IMG/VR virus record: IMGVR_UViG_3300030099_002099 | Span: 1 to 48,837 of that record | DNA length: 48,837 nt | Origin: a virus | Direction: 5' to 3' (one strand) | Shown here: positions 24,201-31,033 of the stretch, piece after piece | Numbering within the stretch: position 1 is the first letter of the stretch | How the letters are laid out: every line of letters starts with the position of its first letter | Made by a program: the position numbers and the translations under genes | Notes under the pieces: model-generated | Databases searched by the model: none | Told to the model about the DNA's origin: nothing | The model's input: only the letters and a program-made list of their open reading frames with translations

Positions 24201-25573
24201 ACGTCAAATTTAACACTAATATTAGCGCCGCCGGCGTCTATCATATCAAAATTTTCTAAGTAATTACCATACATTATTCTGTTTGCAGATAAAGCTTGTG
24301 CTTTTGCTTGTCTAGGCACATTATCATATGGCCTTAGCGTTTGTATTGAAGGTAAAACTTTAAATATAACTTCTGATGTAATTTCTATTTCACCGTTAGT
24401 ACCTGCTGTATATTCTGGATCTGTTATTTTTATACTTTGTACTGTATATACATTATTACTAGCTGTGTCTTTATATAGTATATCTATTTCTTTAACGCCA
24501 TGAGGTGCGCCTGCTGTAAAGCCACCTATTTTTAAAGACCTAATTGTATTAACCATGCCTTTATTATATCCTTTTTTAGGTGCATAATCAAAATCGCTTG
24601 GTAAAAAAGCAACCTCACTATACGGTCCTATAGAAGAATACTCGTTGTCATCAAACTTATATCTGTAAGCAAATCTTGGAAACTTAAATTCAAACATAGG
24701 TTTTTCTTCAATAAGTTCTACTTTCCAGTCTTGATTACCTTCTTCAATACTTTCTGATACAACATCAGCGTTGACAGTAAAAACAGTAGTTGAAACTACA
24801 GCTGTTACGCTTAATATAACTTCAGCGTCATCGCTACCATCTAGCAACGTTACTCTTAACTTATCACCAACTAAAAAATTAGGCGCTGTTGTAAAAGTTA
24901 CATTGCCATAGTTACCTGTATCTATTGGATCAAATGGATCTGACGTTGCTGTAAAAGATTTTTGAATTAGCGTGGTTTCTATAATACCTGTTCGTTTTGA
25001 AGCAGACATTGCTATTGTTGGCGAGGATAATGGTGCTTTTTTAATTACAGTTATTTGATCTTCTATAAAATTAGCACTGTTTATTTGTGTGTGTGTATAA
25101 TTGTTATTTGAGCTGTTATAACTTTTCCAAGTTTTTATGTTTATTTTTTTAGGCTCTGTTTGGTTATCTGTCCAAAATAATAAATCATCAATTATATTTA
25201 TACCTGTTATAAAAAAATTATCATTGAAACCTAGAATACCTTGTGTATCAACTAAAACAGGTGATACAATGTTTAATGTTTGATCGTATTCTAGTATTAA
25301 AGACTTAGTGTCACTAGCTATAAACCAGTATATCATTTCTGTTCTAGCATGAGCATAAGCACCTATACACTTGGCATTGTTACCTAAATTAGACAAAGCA
25401 TTTCCATATGGTCTTCTATTACCTAATATATTTGTTACAGCGCCTACATCACTAGCCTCAGAACTAGATACTTGTATGTTTAACGCATCTCTATATTTAC
25501 CACTAGGAACTAATCTTTCGTCGAGGTCCTTATTCATAGCACCTCCACCAAATTGTCTCTTTAATTCAGGCAT
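21278..25573 (-). CDS. Large tail nozzle/stabilisation protein (T7 gp12-like position)
   Basis: A 1431-residue protein with a motif near the N-terminus, NKDLDERLVPSGKYRDALN, that I recognise as conserved in phage tail nozzle or tube proteins; GAVTNILGN follows. The rest is beta-rich with many aromatic turns (for example KYYDVANIKLVDPG; YYFKDNLAVSTTVIGSYD-like strands), fitting a propeller-type nozzle with added domains. It is much longer than T7 gp12 (about 790 residues), so it carries extra receptor-facing or stabilising domains. It is encoded just after the gp11-like connector gene (one-base gap) and before the Ig-like protein, as expected for the end of the short tail. Confidence 0.72.
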   Translation of the reverse strand: MPELKRQFGGGAMNKDLDERLVPSGKYRDALNIQVSSSEASDVGAVTNILGNRRPYGNALSNLGNNAKCIGAYAHARTEMIYWFIASDTKSLILEYDQTLNIVSPVLVDTQGILGFNDNFFITGINIIDDLLFWTDNQTEPKKINIKTWKSYNSSNNNYTHTQINSANFIEDQITVIKKAPLSSPTIAMSASKRTGIIETTLIQKSFTATSDPFDPIDTGNYGNVTFTTAPNFLVGDKLRVTLLDGSDDAEVILSVTAVVSTTVFTVNADVVSESIEEGNQDWKVELIEEKPMFEFKFPRFAYRYKFDDNEYSSIGPYSEVAFLPSDFDYAPKKGYNKGMVNTIRSLKIGGFTAGAPHGVKEIDILYKDTASNNVYTVQSIKITDPEYTAGTNGEIEITSEVIFKVLPSIQTLRPYDNVPRQAKAQALSANRIMYGNYLENFDMIDAGGANISVKFDVSIVQNPSVTTLPREPYPSIKSLRTYQVGVVYRDKYGRETPVFTDPSGSFILDKLAAINYNVLKVKITSPIPYWAESYKYYIKESSDEYYNLAMDRHYPAEDGNVWIAFPSSERNKVSEETFLILKKKHNDDQFVEDEARYKIIAIENEAPDFIKTEKVTQGLLTTTSSGVSNENIFLASGYPEPDRTFLHILKSKWAKVFGGAGNDNFENTPPVHQKSDLLVRIISSGNQTKYYDVANIKLVDPGSNAYYEIEIEDKLEEDDVSFLPAFSLGDTSLQLEIAQRQIKSQPEFGGRFFAKIERDGILESAILNHENIDDYRVIANTHVYANSNAPDKSQSYWRNTDKGVYPGGAGTNDTKHGEWFFCRNVYRHYNDARGTLITNGSKYRGGLGGVTSHSNAHTIRGFGARAGNDFLEIAYHWWGSDDRDAWQGYWLNFEFQHKPNYKKLVQALETTNMKFRFTDDPDQNVYQIKGYRRSNIGAFKDGKIGRWGSMRIIKWTLKLDKAIVWAPEDNGHTTKATATQMEFLDIYAGGDEKGFTSENPAIFETEPKDITDLNLFFESDNAYNKTVHGNEQTLNYSNCWSFANGVESDRIRDDFNAVRVGKGIKASTVLETPYAEERKSNFVIFSGLYNSTSGTNNTNQFIQADKITKQINPVYGSIQLMRHRHGGLDVLCEDKCFKIPTNKDILFTADGSKQVTVSSNVLGTVNPYTGEFGISKNPESYTQYGYRAYFSDKARGVILRLSADGIEPISRYGMEDYFKDNLAVSTTVIGSYDTHKKEYNVTLNHDTVSFKEDTNAWTSRKSFLQEEGVSLNNKYYTFKNGDLWVHDNEVRNEFYGDPYNSSIKFIFNDAPGSVKQFKTLNYEGTQARIFVDNDTNNDGVSNSDTDNYFPNRVAKAGWWSNSIESDKQSGQVLRFEEKEGKWFNYIQGTQTTIDNIDTSEFSVQGLGTGTVSASADYSFKVTITVNENND

Positions 25574-25574
25574 A

Positions 25575-26663
25575 TTAATGTTTTATTTGTTTTGATTTGT
25601 TTTTCATTATCAAGTTAAGTTCTTCTGCTTTTAAATTAGATAATCTTAACTTTGCTTTTCTTGCAGATGCAAATCTTTCTTTTTTAAATCTAGCTATAAT
25701 ATACTCTGGTGTATTAACTCTTGATGATAATATACCGTGAGCAGTCCACTTGTATACAGCTTCTTCAGCAAACTTATGTACTCTTATCTCATCTTCAGTA
25801 CCTAAACTATCACTTATATATTTTAATGTTACGGTTTTACCGTTTATACCAGAGCTAAAGTATATATAACCTCTACTATTATCTATAAAATATAATCCAT
25901 TAAACTGAGCATTTTCTGGTTGAAGACCATATCTTCTGCCTTCAGCTAAAGTAGCATCAACATCAGGTCCACTTACGTTTTCAACATTATTATCTATGCT
26001 TGCTGAGTTTTGAAAATCAGTCCATGTGTTTGATTCTAAAGCTTCTAATAAAGTACCATCTTGATCAAACGTGTAATCAAAAGAGTCATCTTGCAGCAAA
26101 GCTTTTGGATTACTTGTTTTTCTAGCAGGATATATAACTCTTTCAATACCAGCATCATCTTTCCATGATAACTTAACATAATTAACATAATCGTGAGGTA
26201 ATCTCATGCTTAATGAAGGAGGTATTTCTATTTCTTGTGTTTTTTCTGATCTTAAAGTATCATAGCTTAACTCTGCAATGGCTCTTTGTACGTGAAATGA
26301 TATTTCAGGCACTTTAACTTTTCTTATTATTTTATCTTCACCTACATAGTTAACTTGAAAGTTTGCTATTAAATCGTCAATACCTATATATTGATAATTA
26401 CCAAGTTGCTCGTTTTGAGCTATTTGTCTAACTATAACTTGCGTGCCGGTAGCTAAAGCAGTGTCCATTGTTATAACACCGTTACTAGCGTTGTACGCAT
26501 ATAGGTTACCAGCTATTTCATTACCGGCAACAAATAAATCAAAATCAGCTTCTGAAGTAGGCAGCGGATCAAAAAGTAGTGGAGGTAATGCCGCGTTACC
26601 ATTACTAACTAATGTCTGACTATTGTCGTAATATTGTTGTTGAGGTATATTAAATAATGGCAT
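25575..26663 (-). CDS. Head-tail connector / tail tube protein (T7 gp11-like position)
   Basis: A 362-residue protein. An N-terminal beta domain (LFNIPQQQYYDNSQTLVSNG; TALATGTQVIVRQIAQ) is followed by a helical region, ISFHVQRAIAELSYDTLRSE, with the segment PPSLSMRLPHDYVNYVKLSW and then a basic Tyr-rich part ending LNLIMKNKSKQIKH. The PHDYVNYVKLSW...YPAR pattern is one I know from connector or tail tubular A proteins of podoviruses infecting Bacteroidetes. It sits between a smaller adaptor gene and the nozzle gene, the expected place for a ring that joins portal to nozzle. Confidence 0.68.
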   Translation of the reverse strand: MPLFNIPQQQYYDNSQTLVSNGNAALPPLLFDPLPTSEADFDLFVAGNEIAGNLYAYNASNGVITMDTALATGTQVIVRQIAQNEQLGNYQYIGIDDLIANFQVNYVGEDKIIRKVKVPEISFHVQRAIAELSYDTLRSEKTQEIEIPPSLSMRLPHDYVNYVKLSWKDDAGIERVIYPARKTSNPKALLQDDSFDYTFDQDGTLLEALESNTWTDFQNSASIDNNVENVSGPDVDATLAEGRRYGLQPENAQFNGLYFIDNSRGYIYFSSGINGKTVTLKYISDSLGTEDEIRVHKFAEEAVYKWTAHGILSSRVNTPEYIIARFKKERFASARKAKLRLSNLKAEELNLIMKNKSKQIKH

Positions 26664-26666
26664 ATG

Positions 26667-27404
26667 TTATTGTTTTTCTTGTTGTATTTGTTTTACTTCT
26701 TCTTGAGCAGTTTGCTGATAAAACATAGTGTCTTTTATAACAATACCAGCTAAAGCACATATTTTAAATACTAAATCAGTTTCTTCTGATTCGTGTAGTT
26801 CAAAGTGAGTTGTATAGGTAGGGCTTGGGTTATATAATGCTTTGTCGTTTACTATATTATAACCCCATCTTGCTGTTGATGGTCTAGCGATAAAGTTACA
26901 CTGTACGTTTGATGTGATTGTTTCAGGGTATATTTGTATTCTTTGCTCCCTATTTTGTTGATTGTCACCTGGAGTTGAAAACCTAACATATATAGGTCTA
27001 GTAGCGGTTGGCGCTGTTAATGGTGATCCTAAGTATATATGATGCTCGTTTTGTTCTACGTTTTCTATCTCATAGTATCGACCAGCTTTTTTAAAATATA
27101 AAGCTCCCATACGATAATAATCAGGTAGTATACCTACACCACCTCCATTACTCATATCTACAGCTTGTCTAAATTTTTCAAAGTGATCTATCTTTTCTTG
27201 TAAGATGTCTACAGTATCTGTATATATAGTTTCATTTATGCTTGATATTCTATGATATTGATTTAAATCATAGAAGTATTGCTCAAATATATCCATTTGA
27301 GCTTGATTAGCAAGTATATTAAACTCCTGTGGAGTTATATATCCTCGTTGCTCTTTATTAGCAATGGTTAATACTCTTTGATATACTGTATTTATATTGA
27401 CCAT
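26667..27404 (-). CDS. Head-tail adaptor protein
   Basis: I start at ATG 27404 (245 residues); an in-frame GTG at 27431 would fall in a stable hairpin. The N-terminus reads MVNINTVYQRVLTIANKEQR, then GYITPQEFNILANQAQMDIF, a helical segment I have seen in adaptor proteins of crAss-like and other Bacteroidetes podoviruses. The middle is beta-rich (YYRMGALYFKKAGRYYEIEN), and the C-terminus is helical and Gln-rich (YQQTAQEEVKQIQQEKQ). It follows the conserved 243-aa head gene and precedes the tail-tube gene (3-base gap). The proposed role is a ring between the portal and the tail. Confidence 0.62.
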   Translation of the reverse strand: MVNINTVYQRVLTIANKEQRGYITPQEFNILANQAQMDIFEQYFYDLNQYHRISSINETIYTDTVDILQEKIDHFEKFRQAVDMSNGGGVGILPDYYRMGALYFKKAGRYYEIENVEQNEHHIYLGSPLTAPTATRPIYVRFSTPGDNQQNREQRIQIYPETITSNVQCNFIARPSTARWGYNIVNDKALYNPSPTYTTHFELHESEETDLVFKICALAGIVIKDTMFYQQTAQEEVKQIQQEKQ

Positions 27405-27422
27405 ATTTTTATTTTTTATAGT

Positions 27423-27449
27423 AGTAGCCACTCATATAGAGTGACTACT
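27423..27449 (-). promoter_or_regulatory. RNA hairpin just upstream of the adaptor gene
   Basis: Bases 27423-27433 pair with 27439-27449: an 11-position stem with one C/A mismatch around a 5-base loop (ATATA). On the - strand it ends 18 bases before the adaptor ATG at 27404 and is followed by an A-rich leader, not a T run. It therefore looks more like a processing, stability or translation-control hairpin than a terminator. Function is inferred. Confidence 0.45.
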
Positions 27450-27463
27450 CTATAAAGTGATTA

Positions 27464-28195
27464 TTAATTTAATCTTTTTTCAATTGTTTTTAAAGCAGCC
27501 ATACCTTCGTCAGTTTTAAACCAAGCGGCTAATGCTGAATAAGGATGCTCTTCGTGCGGTACTTCAAATAGCTTTCTACCATTTGATGCCCATTTAAATA
27601 TTCTTTGATCTGGTGTAAGTTCTAGTATACCAGCTTCAGTAGCTTTAATACCTGTGTTTCTCAACATAATATTATCGTCCTGAACTAAACTTAAAAATAG
27701 TTTAGGGTTTCTTTCAGCCATTACAATAAGATCTCTTTTTATTTCTTTGGTAGTCATTTTACTAACTTCACTACCAACTTCAACTCTTAAAATAGCTTCT
27801 GCTTGATCTATATCCATTTCTTTTGCATATCTCATAGATTCAACTTTAAATTCTAAGTAATCTAATTCATCTTCAGCTATTTCAACTTTATTAAATTCTT
27901 TAAACAACTTACCGTTTAGTGGGTGAAGTTCTAAAAATTTAATTAAGTTTTGTTGTCTACCTTCTACGTGTAATTTACCGTTTCTAAAAGCAACATGACC
28001 TAAAGTTGCTGGACCTGTTTGTTCGTCAACAAATGGTGACTTTTGGTTTGTAGCATATCTTAGTTCTCTGTTATATCCTTTTTCTTCGTCAAACCACATT
28101 AAAGGTTGTTTTCTAGTATGTCTTGATGGTATCTTGTTCAATATTGGTTGTTTTGAACCTATCAACTCATACAATTTGTCTTTGTATTTTTCCAT
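27464..28195 (-). CDS. Conserved head-associated protein of unknown function
   Basis: A 243-residue, charged, mixed alpha/beta protein with no signal peptide. The N-terminus is MEKYKDKLYELIGSKQP; a motif MWFDEEKGYNRELRYATNQ appears near residue 33; the C-terminal half has KATEAGILELTPDQRIFKWA (TPDQRIF) and then AWFKTDEGMAAL. It is the first gene after the capsid gene and its terminator, in the place where related phages carry small head or head-completion genes. The polar composition and absence of enzyme motifs fit a structural or assembly role, but I do not recognise a named family. Confidence 0.5.
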   Translation of the reverse strand: MEKYKDKLYELIGSKQPILNKIPSRHTRKQPLMWFDEEKGYNRELRYATNQKSPFVDEQTGPATLGHVAFRNGKLHVEGRQQNLIKFLELHPLNGKLFKEFNKVEIAEDELDYLEFKVESMRYAKEMDIDQAEAILRVEVGSEVSKMTTKEIKRDLIVMAERNPKLFLSLVQDDNIMLRNTGIKATEAGILELTPDQRIFKWASNGRKLFEVPHEEHPYSALAAWFKTDEGMAALKTIEKRLN

Positions 28196-28215
28196 GATAT
28201 AATATAATTAAAAAG

Positions 28216-28256
28216 TTAAAAAATAAGGTATTGGGCGCCGAAGCGCCCTTACCTTA
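28216..28256 (-). terminator. Intrinsic terminator after the capsid gene, with UUCG tetraloop
   Basis: On the - strand the sequence folds as AAGGTA, an internal bulge, GGGCGC, loop TTCG, GCGCCC, bulge, TACCTT. The stem closes on C(UUCG)G, the extra-stable tetraloop. A T-rich tract (ATTTTTTAAC) follows at 28216-28224. It is 15 bases downstream of the capsid stop codon and about 30 bases before the next start, so it probably ends or attenuates the capsid transcript. Confidence 0.88.
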
Positions 28257-28270
28257 ATAATATTTAGCAA

Positions 28271-29749
28271 TTAGCTCTTAAATAATACGAAGTTGTTTGC
28301 TGCTTGAACGCATAAACATCTTTCAGATAAGAAGTTAACTACCATCTCATCAGCGTCAGAAGTATAGTTTCCACCAACAGATCCAGTGATCCATGATTTC
28401 ATCTTTCTATCATCAGCTTCAGAAGCTCTATATCTAATATGTAAGAATGGTCTAGAGATATTTTTACCCATAGATTGATCATACACAGTAGATGTACCAG
28501 CTGGTACTAATAGTCCTTGAATATCAGTCAAGTTTCCTCTAGTAGTTGAGTCATTTAAGTATTTCCAGTCAGACTTATAGAAGTCATAAGAACCTCTTCT
28601 GAAACCAGAGAAACCTAAATTTAGTGCCATATCCTCAGCATTGTTAAATACTCCGTAAGAAGCACCACCATGCATGTGAGAATTTTGAGCAGCTAGCATG
28701 TTATCAATTTCTAAAGAAGTGTTTCTATCTAAGAACATCATGTTCTCTTCAATAGCACCTTGCTTGTCTAATTCATTAAGAATAGTATCAAACTCGTCTA
28801 AACCTGTATGCTCACCTACAAAACCAGTTGCACTAGTTGCAGCAGTTCTGTGAACATCAAAATCAGTACCAGTAAATACTAAACCTCTAGACTCGATAGC
28901 AGCGAAAAGACCTTCAGAACCTTGAACACCAGAAATAGTTGATGTAGCAGCTACTTCCTCAGCTTCTAACATAGACATTTCTAAGTAGTCTTCAAATCTT
29001 AGCCTTGCTTCGTGCTCTGATTTTAAATACCATAGGTAACCAGAAGCTCCGTTTTCAGTAGTAACTTCAACCCAACCGATTTGAGCAGTGTCAGAACCAT
29101 TAACTTGGTATCTGTCTCTCAAAATGATAGGTCTGTTAGAAAACTGAGTAAACCCAGCATCTATACTACCAACGACTCCTGAAGAACCTTTTGGATATTC
29201 ATTACCATAAACAAACACTTTAATATCGTCACCATCTTGGAAAAGAGTATCTCCGATAGCAGCTTGAGTATAAGGTAGTGCAGTAATTCTTTGTGCGTTA
29301 CCTCCAACGTTGATTGCAGAAACTCTACATTTAAGAGTGTTTCCTAGTCTAGCTGACTCATTGTTTACTATGATAATTGTATCAAATTGTTGTACTAAGT
29401 GATCAGTAGGTAAAGTAAGTAAGTTATTACCAGCATCTTGTACTTGTACAGTGTTAGCTCCAGATTGTAGTGAATCATATGCGATGTGTAATCTTCCTTG
29501 TTCAGACCAAATAACTTGATCAGAAGCAAGTGGCATTTCAGCTCCTACCATTTTAAGGAAACCAGAGATAGTTCTTTTTCCATATCTCTCTACTTCCTTT
29601 TCATAAATTTCAGGTAAAAACTGTTGTGCGAATGTTCCACCGCCAGATGCAGAATCGAAGCTCAAATAATTGTCTCCCCATAGGGATTGCGTCGGACGAG
29701 GAGTTAAATGATTTAACTCAGCGCCTTGAGCAGGATTAATAAAAGGCAT
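28271..29749 (-). CDS. Major capsid protein
   Basis: A 492-residue protein in the standard slot after portal and scaffold genes. Segments such as QQFLPEIYEKEVERYGKRT, PLASDQVIWSEQGRLHIAYD and KSWITGSVGGNY are of the type I know from HK97-fold capsid proteins of podoviruses infecting Bacteroidetes (crAss-like relatives included). Composition differs from neighbouring genes: less Lys, more Gly/Ala/Arg, slightly higher G+C, as is usual for a highly expressed capsid gene. It is preceded by an A-rich leader without a Shine-Dalgarno site and followed by a strong terminator. The HK97 fold itself cannot be seen from sequence by eye, so the call rests on order, length and recognised segments. Confidence 0.8.
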   Translation of the reverse strand: MPFINPAQGAELNHLTPRPTQSLWGDNYLSFDSASGGGTFAQQFLPEIYEKEVERYGKRTISGFLKMVGAEMPLASDQVIWSEQGRLHIAYDSLQSGANTVQVQDAGNNLLTLPTDHLVQQFDTIIIVNNESARLGNTLKCRVSAINVGGNAQRITALPYTQAAIGDTLFQDGDDIKVFVYGNEYPKGSSGVVGSIDAGFTQFSNRPIILRDRYQVNGSDTAQIGWVEVTTENGASGYLWYLKSEHEARLRFEDYLEMSMLEAEEVAATSTISGVQGSEGLFAAIESRGLVFTGTDFDVHRTAATSATGFVGEHTGLDEFDTILNELDKQGAIEENMMFLDRNTSLEIDNMLAAQNSHMHGGASYGVFNNAEDMALNLGFSGFRRGSYDFYKSDWKYLNDSTTRGNLTDIQGLLVPAGTSTVYDQSMGKNISRPFLHIRYRASEADDRKMKSWITGSVGGNYTSDADEMVVNFLSERCLCVQAANNFVLFKS

Positions 29750-29768
29750 AGTTTTTAATTTTTAATGT

Positions 29769-31007
29769 TTAACTTATTTTATTTGGATTTCTCCCAATCT
29801 TTACTTTAAAGTCGTTAGATGAATTACCACTTACAGCTCTAACTCTCATACCACCTGATTCAATCACATTTGGATGTGTTTGATTAGCTGACATGTCAAC
29901 ATTTTTAGCTTTTGCCATACTTTCTTTTATAGCATCAGCTTTTCCTTGTTGATAAAAGTGATTTGCTACAAGATCTGGATTCATTGCGGTAAACAAAGAT
30001 TTATGATAACCTTTAGCATCTTCAACAGCTTGTGTATCTTTATTAGTAAATCTACTTACAAAATTGTTAATGTTGCTTTGTGTTTCTTTAACCTTGTCTG
30101 CCTCTTTGATATTAAGTCTAAATCGCTTTTCACCAACTTTATATTCAAAACCTTTGAATTCATTGTTGAAAACCTCATTTGTTCTTTTTTCAAAGATAGA
30201 CTTATTTCTCTCAGTAGTCTTTGCGTCTTCATTGTAACGATTAAAGAAGTCTACAGCTTTTTGTTGTTCAGGATTTAATCGTGAACCAGCTTTGACTTCA
30301 GCGTAATATTTGGACTTTTGCCCGTCCAAGTGGCTTTTGGCATTCGCAACTTGCTCTTTCAATGCCAGTTTTTTTCTTTTAATGTCTTTTGGGTCATCAA
30401 CCTCTTCGTCCCATGAATAAAGATCTTCCATAACAAATAATCTTTCTTCATCGTTTAAATGTGGTTTTGTTTGTTTTAGGTACTCATTTAACAAGTCGTT
30501 GTCGTCCATGTTAGAATAATCTTGATTTAATCTAACATAGTCGCTAAGTGTACCACCCGTTTCATTAATGAACTCTACTACCTTTTGTATATTTTCTGGT
30601 AGTGGCTCACCTGTTTCTTGAGCTTCAACAACTGCTTCTTCAACAGCTTCTTGTAACTCTTCTGTTTTTTCTTCAACCTCTATTTCAGTAATTTCTTCAA
30701 CAGCAGGTGTTTCTTCAACTACATCTTCTGTTTTTTCATCTTTAACCTCTTCAATAGGTTCTTCTTTTACCTCTTCTTTTACTTCTTCTTTAGTTTCTTC
30801 TTTTTTAGATAAATCAACTTTAGCCACATCGGACTTGTCTTCTTTTTTTATTTTAGCCCATTTATCTAAATCTACTTTTAAAGTACCATCTTCTTTTACT
30901 TCATTAGGTGAAGTTTGTTCTTCAACCTTTTGCTCTTCAGCAACAGGCTGTTCTTGTGTTTCTTCAACGATTTCTTCAACCGCTTCAGCTTTCTTTTTTT
31001 TAGCCAT
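29769..31007 (-). CDS. Acidic scaffolding protein
   Basis: A 412-residue protein directly upstream of the capsid gene (19-base gap) and downstream of the portal. It starts MAKKKKAEAVEEIVEETQEQ and runs through about 130 residues of Glu/Val/Lys-rich, coiled-coil-prone sequence (KEEVKEEVKEEPIEEVKDEK). The middle is charged helical (DDNDLLNEYLKQTKPHL; KRKKLALKEQVANAKSHLDG), and the C-terminus is basic (NDFKVKIGRNPNKIS). A long, acidic, helical protein with a basic C-terminal patch between portal and capsid genes is the classic scaffold pattern; the basic tail would contact the capsid protein. Confidence 0.72.
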   Translation of the reverse strand: MAKKKKAEAVEEIVEETQEQPVAEEQKVEEQTSPNEVKEDGTLKVDLDKWAKIKKEDKSDVAKVDLSKKEETKEEVKEEVKEEPIEEVKDEKTEDVVEETPAVEEITEIEVEEKTEELQEAVEEAVVEAQETGEPLPENIQKVVEFINETGGTLSDYVRLNQDYSNMDDNDLLNEYLKQTKPHLNDEERLFVMEDLYSWDEEVDDPKDIKRKKLALKEQVANAKSHLDGQKSKYYAEVKAGSRLNPEQQKAVDFFNRYNEDAKTTERNKSIFEKRTNEVFNNEFKGFEYKVGEKRFRLNIKEADKVKETQSNINNFVSRFTNKDTQAVEDAKGYHKSLFTAMNPDLVANHFYQQGKADAIKESMAKAKNVDMSANQTHPNVIESGGMRVRAVSGNSSNDFKVKIGRNPNKIS

Positions 31008-31033
31008 AATATAATATTATAAAATTAAACAAA

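Noticed and set aside
27405-27431. GTG start at 27431 for the adaptor gene
   Set aside because: It lies within a stable hairpin, whereas the ATG at 27404 has an A-rich leader.
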